From: Sphingobacteriales bacterium JAD_PAG50586_3
GTDB taxonomy: Bacteria > Bacteroidota > Bacteroidia > CAMBQF01
Assembly: GCA_023213195.1 (NCBI GenBank)
Contig: CP096135.1
Span: 1,878,616 to 1,942,615 of the forward strand
Length of the DNA stretch: 64,000 nucleotides
Direction: 5' to 3'
Made by a program: the position numbers and the translations under genes. Below are positions 1 to 10,397 of this stretch, in pieces. How positions within the stretch are numbered: position 1 is the stretch's first letter; every line of letters begins with the position of its first letter. The notes beneath the pieces are model-generated. The model ran no database searches. It saw nothing but the letters and a program-made list of their open reading frames with translations, and had not been told where the DNA came from.

Positions 1-391
1 CTTCAAGTATAAAGTTAGCTTTAGTTTCGTCTGCTCCTTCTTTAACTTTACCATCCCCAGTAACATTATCTTCAATGGTGTTGCCGCGTTTAGCCAGTTC
101 ACTAAACAACTCGGAAGGCAATAAAAAATACCCAAGCTTTGCAATCGCTTCTTCGCGCACCGCTTCAATATATTCTTTGCCTTCGGTAGAGTTTTCATCA
201 ATATCCCTAAAGCGTATTTTATCAGTCTTTAAAATACTGTCAGCATATATCTCCAACTTCTCAGCTAAATACTTGTAAAATATAAAGCCTAGTATATAGT
301 CGCGATAGTCATCAGCAGTCATTTTGCCGCGGAGGGTGTTGGCTATGGCCCAAAGTTGGTGCTCTAATATTCGTTTATGGTCTTCAGACAT
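1..391 (-). CDS. hsdM: Type I restriction-modification DNA methylase HsdM, N-terminal part (runs off window)
   Basis: Reading leftwards from an ATG at 391, the first 130 residues are visible before the window edge. They start MSEDHKRILEHQLWAIANTL and continue with RGKMTADDYRDYILGFIFYK, the well-known N-terminal helical domain of HsdM subunits. HsdM with HsdS forms the adenine methylase of a type I restriction-modification system, and with HsdR it also cuts unmodified DNA. The catalytic NPPF-type motif would lie further left and is not visible, nor are HsdS or HsdR. The frame is open with no stop or frameshift. A 10-bp-periodic repeat lies upstream of the start (511-610). Family assignment is secure; activity cannot be judged. 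Confidence 0.93.
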   Translation of the reverse strand, partial: MSEDHKRILEHQLWAIANTLRGKMTADDYRDYILGFIFYKYLAEKLEIYADSILKTDKIRFRDIDENSTEGKEYIEAVREEAIAKLGYFLLPSELFSELAKRGNTIEDNVTGDGKVKEGADETKANFILE

Positions 392-510
392 ATTACTTTA
401 ACTGTTTAACCCAAATTTAGAGTTTACTCTTATAATAACAGTAAGGCTTGGCAATAGTTACTCAAACAACCTAGTTAATAACAAAAAGATAATAATATAG
501 ATAATCAGGT

Positions 511-610
511 ATTAACATCCATTAGTTTCCATTATAGGGTATTAATCTCCATTAGTTTCCATTAACCTCCATCAGAGGGAATTAATCTCCATTAGTCTCC
601 ATTAACCTCC
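511..610. repeat. Ten 10-bp units upstream of hsdM (helical-phase repeat)
   Basis: From 511 to 610 the sequence divides into ten consecutive 10-bp units with consensus ATTARTYTCC. Units 3 and 7 diverge (ATTATAGGGT, ATCAGAGGGA), so three good units alternate with one variant, giving a superimposed 40-bp period. No frame is open through it. It lies 120-220 bp upstream of the hsdM start. One repeat per DNA turn is what stacked binding of a protein on one face of the helix would need, so a regulatory role is possible but unproven. Confidence 0.7.
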
Positions 611-684
611 ACGTTGTTTTACAAAGGTTCTAATATTTGCTAGGTTTTTATAAAGTATAAGCAGTATACAGTTAGCTTAAAAAG

Positions 685-933
685 GTGCTGGGCGATTCTC
701 GTCTAACACCACAGCATGTTAGCCTTTGCTTATCATTATTACACAGCTATATTGAAAGTAAAATGCAGAACCCTTTTAGCTCTTCTCGCTCTAAGCTAAT
801 GCTAACTAGCAAAATAAAAGCCCAAGCCACTTACCACAAATGCCTTAGTGAACTTATTAAATGGAACTACTTAACATACGAGCCTTCTTATAATCCTTTT
901 ACTGGTAGTGAAATACGGTTAAATTTGGAATAG
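685..933 (+). CDS. Small conserved Bacteroidota protein of mobile-element type
   Basis: This encodes about 82 residues from a GTG at 685; an in-frame stop lies 12 bp before it, so the start can be little further upstream. The pattern resembles small proteins I recall from Bacteroidota integrative elements: an N-terminal segment like HVSLCLSLLHSYIESKMQNP, then SKIKAQATYHKCLSELIKW and a closing YEPSYNPFTGS. They look like small winged-helix or replication-linked proteins, but no function is established to my knowledge. It is a single gene on the plus strand between hsdM and the convergent T9SS genes. The call rests on remembered family pattern; the start codon is uncertain. Confidence 0.6.
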   Translation: MLGDSRLTPQHVSLCLSLLHSYIESKMQNPFSSSRSKLMLTSKIKAQATYHKCLSELIKWNYLTYEPSYNPFTGSEIRLNLE

Positions 934-1122
934 TTACCTCGCCACCACAACCCCTTGCCTACCTATAACCCTATCCTTGTCTTGAATAACAAAAATATAC
1001 ATACCATTACCTAACTCTGTAATGTCTATTTGCTGGTTAGGCTGTGTTAATTGCTTTTGAAAAATTAGCTGTCCGGCTTGGTTGCAAATATTAAGTGTAG
1101 CTGGTAATTTAATTACTACTTC
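934..1122 (-). pseudogene. Remnant of a type A T9SS C-terminal sorting domain
   Basis: Read on the minus strand, 1122 to 934 encodes about 62 residues with no start: EVVIKLPATLNICNQAGQLI, then a stretch ending ELGNGMYIFVIQDKDRVIG and a terminal RQGVVVAR. This matches the last 60 residues of the T9SS protein at 21090-22118 (IKLPPSYNQAILDIYNLTGQ, ending VIGRHRVVVAR). It directly follows, and overlaps by 14 bp in another frame, the gene at 1109-2043, which ends in a different (type B) sorting domain. The sequence is best read as the old C-terminus of that gene, cut off when the type B tail was acquired. Confidence 0.8.
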
Positions 1123-2043
1123 TTAAAATAGTAACTGTCCCCTTTTTAGATTTGCCCTCAGGTAAATTCAAAATATAGTAATATACTCCATCGCTAAAGT
1201 TACTCCCATCCCAGTCATTTTGGTAATTATCTGATTGATAAACAATAGCCCCCCAACGGCTGTATATAGTTATACTGCTACTATCAGGTAGATTCTCTAT
1301 CTTAAAAGTATCATTACCACCATCATTATTTGGTGTAAAAACATTAGGTATGTTCAGATGTAAAACGGTATCGCATTCAACAACACTGACATCATCAATG
1401 TAAAATGCACATCCCCATCCCTGAATGTTATTTACTTGAAGATAAGTTGTATTAGAATTGTTATTGAAATTACCCAAGGTCAGATACTTCTCTCCTCCTG
1501 GGCAAGGTATAAGCCTTCCACTTTAGTCCATGCTATTGAATCCGTTATAATTTGTGAATTTGTAAATTGTGGAGTGTAGTTTAAAACAGGATAAAAATTT
1601 ATAAAATCATTTATTGCAATATTGGAGAAGTAACAATCAATATTTTTAATAAAATAATTTATATAGTTTTCATTAACTGAAACATAGTATGAAATACAGT
1701 AATATTTCTGTGGTAGTAATTCGGAGGTTAAATTACATTGTAAATATTCTCTAAAATCACTTGGTGTTGACATCACGCCAATCCCAGAATAAGCGTTCCC
1801 AGTATGTGGATTTTGAAAGCCTTGTGTATTTGTAGGTATAGCAGAAAAAATATTAGGTGAACAAGTATTATAATAATCAGGAGTACCGGTAGTTGGGCTA
1901 TACCAACCGAAACAGTTTGCAATTTGACCACTATTATCTGGACAAATATTAAAATCTTCAAAAGAAGGATTAGGAACTAAATTTACCTGAGCAGATAATT
2001 TAATTCCTAATCCTAAAAATAATATCAATAATAAATTGTTCAA
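1109..2043 (-). CDS. Secreted NPSFE-type protein with type B T9SS (gliding-associated) C-terminal domain; one frame break
   Basis: Third gene of cassette D. A TTG start at 2043 directly follows the stop of the giant gene and gives a signal peptide (MNNLLLILFLGLGIKLSAQ), then NLVPNPSFEDFNICPDNSGQ, an extracellular jelly-roll-like domain. The frame breaks at a 3-bp G run (1500-1502). Adding one base gives the expected APGGEKYLTLGNF and a 311-residue protein. The C-terminal 85 residues (IPNVFTPNNDGGNDTFKI, then RWGAIVYQSDNYQNDWDG and a final KGTVTILR) are a CHU_C/TIGR04131 type B sorting domain, which sends proteins out through the T9SS. Its paralogue at 21090-22118 has the same first part but a type A tail. 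The ligand is unknown. Confidence 0.8.
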
Positions 2044-5000
2044 TTATTTTATAACAAAAAACTTACCTCTAAACGCTTTATTAGTATTAGTTGCAATATT
2101 GTAATAATACATACCATTAGCAAAGGTAGTAAAATCTACCGTTATTATACTTTGCCCTGTGTCCGTATGTCTTTCAAATAATAATGCCCCTTCCATAGAA
2201 TAGATACTTATATCTAAGGTTTCGTTCTCTAACAAATTATCAACATTGAAATACCCTATGTTTTGGGCTGGATTAGGATAAAACGTTACTTTTTGAATTT
2301 TAGTATCAACCTGCTGTTGTTGGTTTTGCATGCGCGGTGAAATAGGTTCTGCTATTTCGCAAATATTCAAGGGATAAACTGTAGGATCAATATATGAATA
2401 ATACGTCCGGGCCATGAATACAACATCGCCCTTTTCTTGTGGACACTCGAAGGCAAGATTATGAAGGTAAGTGCTATCACTTTCTGTAAATACTACGCTA
2501 TCTGCATCTTCAATAATCTTATCAATTATCCATTGATAAAACTCTTTTGTAGATATTCCATGTCAGTGGTGGTCGCCAATAACTTATTTAAATCATCAGC
2601 ATCAAGAATACTGTCAACTTGAATCAGACTATTAACAATATGTAAATCTCCAATGCTATGGTTTTCCATACTGTCTAAAAAGTTGGTAATAACAGTATCT
2701 GTGCTAACTGATAGAATACTATCTCCTTTTATATACTCATACAAATACTTCCAGTTTCTCCATTTGCTATTTAATGTATCATAACGAGAACTGCTGTCTG
2801 CAATCATAACTTTAGCCCATAATAAATGGGTTGGTAAGATATTATCAAAGCAATCATCTACATAGTTTGGTAGAGGTGGTTCGATTGGAAATATAAAACT
2901 TTCACTTATATCATTAGAGATAACAGGGTTGGGTAATGGCGAAAGTGGGAATCTTCTTTGAGTATCAAAAAAAGCGGGGGAAAATTCCGAAATCGTATTC
3001 CAAATAACAAACTTGGACATTGCAGTAACACCATCAGAGTTAAAAACATTAAAGCTAAAATCGTAAGGTCCAAAAAACTGGTTCCAATTAAATTGGCCTG
3101 CGGGAGCTTGTTGACCGCAAATAGCATTATCAATTAGTACGACAGCACTTTCACCATTCTCCATTCTGTTGCCAGCAAATCTAGTTGGGAAATTATTACG
3201 CTCAAACCAAAAAGACCGCCCAATATCTTCTACAGAATTACAAAAAACATCGGCATTATTACACAAATCAACTTCTATTCCAGAACCACCATCCCAATTT
3301 TGATCGTCTCCGAAAACATTATTTTGACGAATAAGTACATCAGGGCATTGAAGAGCTGATATACCTATTGGGTAATCAGAATTGGCACTAGTAACAGTAA
3401 CATTATTACCAATGCATTCAAACCCATCAACGTTGAAATTACCAACAGCTTCAGTAAGTCCTCTAGCAATTATTCCATGCGATACACCTGTAATAGTGTT
3501 TTCATTAATCTCAAATGTACCTTTTGCAGTCCATCCTTCCGATTGGCTAATCCCTATACCTAAGTCAATAGCCGTATTATCAATAGAATTATAATTCACA
3601 ACAGAACTAATAGGGCGAATATTATTAAGTAAAATGCCTGTTCTAACTGTCGTCATATCATTATAAGTAATATTTAATAAACTGCCTGCGGGAGGTATTT
3701 TAGCCGCGTTGTAAATATTAATACCTACACGCTGTATATTGGTAAAATCGTTACGATGAATATTTGCATCCAATCTACTAAATGCTCGTATGCCGTTTGT
3801 GCAATCAGTAAAGATATTTTTATATCTAGTTGCAGGATTGGTATTTCCTACAGTTAACGAATAATTCGTCTTAAAACGCGGATAGGTATATATAGCGGCT
3901 GTTGTTATGTTGCCTTTTATGTTCTCAAACATATTATTCTGTGAGGTAACACTTACGTCCCGCCCTATAATTCCGTATTGAGCATCAGCAAAATAGTTTT
4001 GGTTATCAATATCCGATGGATCTCCAATCATTATACTAGCAGCGGTTGCAGTAGATAACGGTATGTTTATACAAGACATTGATCGTGTTAATGAAGAATA
4101 CGGTAACAGTAGATTCCCGGTTTTATGAAAAGTTGAGTTAGATGCAAAAAAATTATGTGCTCCAGTAAAATCTCTTATTTGAACATGCCTATAATTATTA
4201 TCAAATTCAGAAGTGATAATATCAAAATTAGAGTTACCCCAGTAATCAATAGCAACTTCGGCATCTTGAATTAGAGTTCCACAAGCAGGGTTAGTCCCTG
4301 ATCCTTGGATGATTAAATTACCACCATTCTCAACAATAATACTCTTCCACATAAACCCTGAGCAGGCATGTAAGTGAGAATTGGTAATTGTTAGAGTTTT
4401 TCCAGGCTTTACAATAATCTTGGCATCCTTTGCTAAAATTACATCTGCATAGCTGAACTCAAAGTCTTGGTCTATTTCAAAAGTGCCTGAAAGTGCTAAT
4501 GTAAAAGCCGTACCGAAACCACATCTATTGTAACCCGTACTAAACTGATTGGTGGAGGGGATTAAATAATCATCATAGTAACCACTAGCATTTGCAAGAA
4601 CTGTAGCCGATGTAATTTTATTTACGGGATATAGTAAATTACGAATATCAACTGTTCCAGGGCAACACATAGCATTAGGATAAATCGCTACTTCTTTATA
4701 GAATTCGCAACCATGCAACTCTAAGCTCACACCAATAGTAAAAGTATCATTGGCCGATTCGGGAATAGTATAATTAATAACATTCGTAGTCGGGATAAAA
4801 TAATTTGGAACACCATTAATAACCCATGCAATAACAGTAAATCCATCGTCTACGGTTAAAGTTATTTCTTCATTAACACAAGGCGTTTGGTTATCAACTG
4901 ATAAAGGATTCACTTCATCCAAAATAGGAACTATGGAAACGTTGTCAATTAAATAATATGCTTGTACCCTGTTATCGGGATCTAAAGTAAATCCCAAATT

Positions 5001-8000
5001 TGTTGGCTGAGGTGAATTATCATTTACATTTCCAAACCTACCTATTGTTATCCAACTAATATTTGAAAAGCTATTTGTAAAAGTTAGTTCAACATTCGTC
5101 CAATTATTATCGTCAGTAATTATACCCGTAGTTTTCTGATGAAAATTATTTATTGGTACAAGTTTCCCAGAACTTGTGCCAGTTCCAAAATTAAAATCAG
5201 TAGCATTTTCAGATAATACGAACCCTATTTCGGTTGCAAATTGATTAAAGATTTTATTATTGCAATCATTGCTGTTTGGGGCGCTTCTTTTGATTTGCAT
5301 GCTACACTTGTATTGAATACCTGGAACTAATGGCTCAATTAAAGGTTCTCTGATATATTCTCTAACGGGCATAATTGTATTGTTTGGAGGATTAGTAAAT
5401 GTTGCTATGCCTGCATATCCGTTTGACCCATTAAAGCCCATGCTATTTGAAAATACAGTTGCAGGAGGATGAAAATCCCTTCCATTAGAATCATCAGCAT
5501 AGGCTGTATTGTAGTGATCCGCAGTTGCATTCTCACCATCATCAGTCCAAGGGCAAGCCAAATCTATATTATTCGCAGATGCACAATTAATACCACCAAA
5601 AAATGAACTGGTTGTAGTTTCAAAATCGCCATTGCAAACTAAGTCACAAATAGGGAATGGGCAATTAGTACAATTGCCTAAAATACTAATTGGCTTAACT
5701 TTAAACAAAGTTTTATATGATAATTGTACTAATAAATCTCCTTTAACATAGTATTTTTTAAGTAAAGTATCAACCATTAATGTTTGTTGATTACATGCTT
5801 GGTAGTTTAAATTACTATACTCATCACAGAAATCTCCAAAAAATAATTTTAATGTATCGCTTGGAAATCCACTGCAATTAATAAAAATGAAAACACTGTC
5901 ACCTATGTTCGCTGTATCAGTACTCAATGTAAAATTTAAAATTCCTACCCAAACTTTCAATGTATCTCTATTTATACAACCATTAGTATCAGTAACCTTT
6001 ACAATGTAATTAGACAATGTATCTGGATATACAAATGGGTTAGCGACCGTTGTGCTGCTTAATCCAGTGCTTGGTGTCCATTCATAAGTGTAAGGTGTAG
6101 CACCGCCACCCGCTGTTGCATTTAGTTGTATGGTGTCGCCTGCAATAATAACTGTATCAGTTCCGGCATTAATAGTAGGATTAGCCCATACATTAACATC
6201 AACAGAATCTTTTCCTGTGCAGCCTAAACTATCAACCACTTTTACAAAATACTCGTTACTTGTGCTAACGGTAATGCTATTAGTAAAACCACTTGGCAAC
6301 CAAGTGTATTTTTTTGCTCCTGCGGGGGTAGAAAGAGTAATGTTGTTTCCGCTACAAAATGAGGTTGCACCGCTTGGGGTAATAGTAGCAACACCTGTAC
6401 AATTCTTATTACCCAAAGTAAAAGCATTAAAAGCTGTTGGGGTAGTCCCGGTAGTTACAGTTCCGGCGATGCTTGTACCTGTGCGGCTACCATTGCCATA
6501 ATTTGTCCACAGGCTACCATTCCAACCCGCCACCCGCATATTGGAAGCTAATGCTCCGTTGCAGCTAGTACTATTCCAGCTAAGGGTTACGTTTACATTG
6601 TCAGAGCTTCCGCTGCGGGTAAGTGTCCAATGCTCGCAGTCGCTAAGGTTGGCAATGCTGGTATCGGCTGTTGTGCCAAGGGTTTGGTTGGCATCAAGGT
6701 ACTCGGCTGTAAATACGGTAGCTGCAATGGTAGGAGCTGCAATACCTATAGGGCGGTAGTAGTTGTTCTTACCCGTAGGAAAGGTAAAGGCATCGTTACC
6801 AGTCTTTTTCATGGGGCCTTGCACATAGCTGCTATTACTTGCCCCACTTACGGTGGCATTATCGGCCAGATTAAGTATGTTAGTGCCAGTAGTTATAATC
6901 TTGCCGCTAGTTAAGGTTAAAGCTGTGCTTACCGTTAGCGGAGAGCTAAGGGTAAGGTTGTTACTGGCCTTATTAATGGTTAGCCTGCCAAAACTTAATG
7001 TTCCGGAACCTGTTTTAGTTAGTGTTTGGTTGTTGCTACCATTAAAAATTATATTACCAGTAGCAAAACTTGCCGCGCTTGATGATACCAAGGTAGCATC
7101 ACCTTTAAAAGTGGTATTTCCATTTATGCTAAGGGTGATATCACCAGTACTGTTTTTATTAAATGTTGCATTTCCGGTATACGTATCGGCATAGTTGTAA
7201 GCCATGTTTATATAGCCACTGCCGTTATTATTTATAACAACATCCCCATTAAAGGTATTTCCCCTGTAGAGTTGTTTGTTGATGAGCTTGTTTTAGTAGC
7301 TGTTAGCGTACTATTAAATACACTGCCATTAAAAATCAGGTTTGGGGCAGATACCGTTATTGCGCCATTGAATGTAGCAACGGTAGCATTGGCACTACCG
7401 AAGGTAACTGTTGATGTTCCAGTTGTAGTTATACTTTGAGCTGTACTTCCTGATTGAGTAAACTTATAAAAGGCTAAATTACCGGCTGTAAACCCACTTG
7501 ACCCTATATATATCTTCTTACCCGCTGCCAGTGTCGCTGTATTGCCGCTAAAGCCAAAGTAAATACCCGCGCTTCCTGTATTACTTAGGTAAATATCTTC
7601 GTTAAAGAAGTTATTTCCATTGCTTGATATAAATAGTGCGCCCGCTGTAGAGCTATTTGTTATATCAAGCGTGTCATTAAATGTATTGGCATTAAAGCTA
7701 TTTGTAGTGTTTGATGTCTTGTTAAACAACGCTTTCTTATGAAAGGTAGACGAATTAACATTTATATTACCTGCTGTTATATTGACTGGTCCATTAAATA
7801 TAGAACCATTACCTCCTACATACCCAATATCAACTGTAACACTATTGCTAAAAGAATAGCTAACAGGCATGGTCCCCAATCTTTCAAATTTATAAAAGCT
7901 TAATGTTCCAGCGCCGTATCCACTCGTACCAATTTGTATGCTTTTACCGGATGACAAAACAACTTTTGAACCGGCATAAACATGTCCTAATGCAATTTGT

Positions 8001-9443
8001 CCGGTACTTGTATTACTAAACCAAACATTGCCTTTTAAACTATCTGTTATAGAGCTTGCAAGATAAAGTGTGCCGGTGGATGAATTGATTATATCTAATG
8101 TGTCATTATATGAATTGCCGTTAAAAGCACTGGTAGCAGTAGCTGTTTTGGTTACAGTGAGTTTTTTATTGAATATTGTATTATATATATGGACAGTGCC
8201 AGCATTAAGCGTTATGGGACAATTATACGTGACACGGGGTGTATAATAATCCCCAATCAAAATTGTCGCAGTGCTTGGTAATGAATAGGAAATAGGGCTT
8301 GTTCCTAATACGTTTAAATTATAAAAGGCCAATGCACCGGTATTAAATCCACCAGAACCAATTTGAATTTTTTTCCTGACAATAGAACTGCTTTTGTGCC
8401 ATTATTCGAATGCCCAAATGCTATATAACCTGTACTTGTATTACTTACCCAGACATCGCCTTTTAAGCTATCGTTCACAAAATTGCCAAGCATTATAGTC
8501 CCTGTAGAAGCATTTGTTACATCCAGGGTATCATTATAAATATTACCACCCCAACCATTTGTATTACTATTTGCTGTTTTTGTTACTACTAGTTTCTTAT
8601 TATAAATTGATCTGAATAGACTCACATTCCCTGCCGACAATGAGATGGGGCAGTTAAACGAATTATAGCTCCCATACAATTCGCCAATATTAATTGTTAC
8701 ATTATTCCCTAAGGAGTAAGCAATAGGCAATGTCCCTAAAATATCTATCCTTAAGAAACTCAATGTGCCTGTAGTAAAGCCCCCGAACCTATCTGTATTT
8801 TTTTACCTGATGCAAGTACAGTTTTACCTCCGTTACTATTATGCCCAAATGTTATGGAACCAGAACTTGAATTACTAATCCATACATTCTCATTCAGATT
8901 TAATGTGTAATTACTCCCAACCATTAAAGATCCAGAGGTAGAAGAGTTATGAATATCTAAGGTGTCATTAAACGTGCCTGATGCCCAATAATCTGCACTG
9001 TTACCATTTTTAATGATAACAACTTTTTTATTAAATGTTGAAGTGTTTAATGTTACCGTGTTTGCAGTAATATTAACCTTAGCACCGCAATTAGTTCCAG
9101 CAATGGTTGTAGTATTATTGCTAAATGTTGCCGTACCATTATTAATATTGCCACCTGTAAGGCTAGTAGTACCTGTTATGGTTAATGTATAACCATTTAA
9201 ATCTAAAGTGCCTGCGCTAACCGTAATGTTGTTTATGCTATATGATGCATCTAGTAATGGCATATTCGTTAAACTGCCATTATTTAGTACAATATGGTCG
9301 CTGCTGCTTGGAACACCTGATGGGCTCCAGTTACTGTCAGTGTTCCAATCAGTTGAAGTTGAACCTGTCCACGTTCGGCTGGTTTGGGCTGACAGACTAA
9401 TAGCTAGTATTAGCAATGTAAATAAAACGGCAAATTTTTTCAT
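2044..9443 (-). CDS. Giant T9SS-secreted adhesin-like protein, cassette D, beta-helix payload; four frame breaks
   Basis: Four overlapping reading frames form one gene of 2467 residues once a single base is restored at each of 8780-8784 (C5), 8368-8374 (T7), 7261-7264 (C4) and 2545-2548 (T4). The start is the ATG at 9443, with signal peptide MKKFAVLFTLLILAISLSAQ. Rough domains: N-terminal module with SNWSPSGVP motif and repeating STFNKK / GTFNDTLDI units (20-880); conserved CEHWTLTRSGSS...SCN domain (890-1020); two Ig/PKD-like domains (1020-1165); NGDFE-type jelly roll (1260-1500); right-handed parallel beta-helix with many NN ladders (1640-2130); helical linker; type A T9SS tail (FYPNPAQNIGYF...GMYYY) at about 2390-2467. 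It is probably a surface or released adhesin or glycan-binding protein; no enzyme motif was seen. Confidence 0.82.
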
Positions 9444-9490
9444 GGTATGATTGGTTGGAATGGTCAATTGGTTGTAAAAAAGGTGTTAGA

Positions 9491-9918
9491 TTATTGGCCG
9501 TTGAATACAAAAGCAGATTGTTGGCTTCCACCAACAGTTGCTCTAACTTGTGCATGGTAAGCAGGTAAGGTGGCATATTTACCTAGGAATAAGCGGACGT
9601 AATTACCATCTCGAGTATAGGATGTCCCGTCTTGAAACTCCCTTCTTCACTAAAACTAAAGGTTTTGTCTAAAATATCGTTACCACCCGGAGTTGTGCCC
9701 AACTTAACTGAAAATGAAGCAATATCATTTGTGTCATTTAACACCACAAACATTTGAGGCTCCTTTAGAACTTCAGTTAAATGAAGCGTGTCGTTGCCAT
9801 TAATACTGTCTATTCGATTAAAATGAGTTTGGACAAATACGTCCATGTGTGAAATGTTTTGAGCTTGTAGTGTAACACTAAGAATAAGCCCTGCAAGTAG
9901 GGTGGTTAGTTTTTTCAT
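9491..9918 (-). CDS. Small exported protein of cassette D; one frame break
   Basis: The start is the ATG at 9918 (MKKLTTLLAGLILSVTLQAQ, signal peptide ending in AQA/Q). The frame breaks in a 3-bp run at 9640-9642. With one base added it continues EFQDGTSYTRDGNYVRLFLG and ends ...VFNGQ at 9491, giving 142 residues. It is a paralogue of the proteins at 20350, 28122 and 36109. They share a MDVF/MDIT strand after the signal peptide, a LGTT.GG.DIL.K.F.F..EG.F.DGTSY motif and a closing F.F segment. All are predicted beta-rich and soluble after cleavage, with no T9SS tail. It lies 47 bp upstream of the giant gene. The function is unknown; the constant linkage suggests a partner of the giant protein. 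Confidence 0.78.
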
Positions 9919-9995
9919 GGTCAATTAGTTGGTAACAAATATGATAAACCTAACTGAAACTTCCAAATTTTTAGCACCTTTTTAACTTTTAAGAA

Positions 9996-10274
9996 CTATC
10001 TATGAAATCCGTTTATCCTATGCTTTTCTAAAAAAGTATCTATATCCGTTTGCTTATAATATATCTTACGATCTATTTGATAAAAGTTAATTAATCCCTC
10101 ATCTCTCCATGTTTGAGCTGTGCGGCGAGAGATTTTCATTTCAGCAATAAACTCATCATTGTCTATTATTCTTTCTTTAGGCTCGCAAAGAATAGACGTA
10201 ATAGCCTTTTCCATACCCTGAAGGCGCGACATTATCTCTTTAAAAGCATTTGATTCAATAACAATTACGTCCAT
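9996..10274 (-). CDS. Helix-turn-helix DNA-binding protein, excisionase/MerR-like, mobile-element type
   Basis: This 92-residue protein starts MDVIVIESNAFKEIMSRLQG. Residues 38-85 (EFIAEMKISRRTAQTWRDEG, then INFYQIDRKIYYKQTDIDTFL) form the helix-turn-helix plus wing of the HTH_17/excisionase group that is common in Bacteroidota conjugative elements. A coiled segment precedes it. Such proteins control integration, excision or transfer genes. Upstream (10314-10395) lies a 20-bp-spaced repeat that could be its binding site. Its neighbour at 10398 is also of mobile-element type. No integrase or relaxase is visible, so this looks like a leftover regulator pair. Confidence 0.75.
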   Translation of the reverse strand: MDVIVIESNAFKEIMSRLQGMEKAITSILCEPKERIIDNDEFIAEMKISRRTAQTWRDEGLINFYQIDRKIYYKQTDIDTFLEKHRINGFHR

Positions 10275-10313
10275 TGCGGATTAATTACCCGGCAAATGAA
10301 TACAATTGATTAT

Positions 10314-10395
10314 GGTCTTAATGCAACTAAAACAGTCTTAGAACCAACAAAATGGTATTAAGCATTAGAAAAGGTCTTAAAGAATAAAACGTTAA
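10314..10395. repeat. Iteron-like array, four GTCTTAA-type repeats at 20-bp spacing
   Basis: Repeats GTCTTAA, GTCTTAG, GTATTAA and GTCTTAA begin at 10315, 10335, 10355 and 10374, each followed by an A-rich end (AAAA). An inverted copy, GTTAAGAC, ends the array at about 10390-10397. Spacing of 20, 20 and 19 bp equals two helical turns. The array fills the gap between the RteC-like gene and the HTH gene. It could be an operator for the HTH protein or a remnant of an element origin. Confidence 0.6.
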
Positions 10396-10397
10396 GA

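Noticed and set aside
511..610. CRISPR array
   Set aside because: Units of 10 bp follow each other without spacers and no cas gene is present.
6130..7194. Long open frames on the plus strand opposite the giant genes (also near 18942, 26744, 34642 and 35107)
   Set aside because: They are rich in V, L and P, lie antisense to the Thr/Ser/Asn-rich repeats and mirror their codon pattern. They lack conservation, credible starts and neighbours, so they are shadows.
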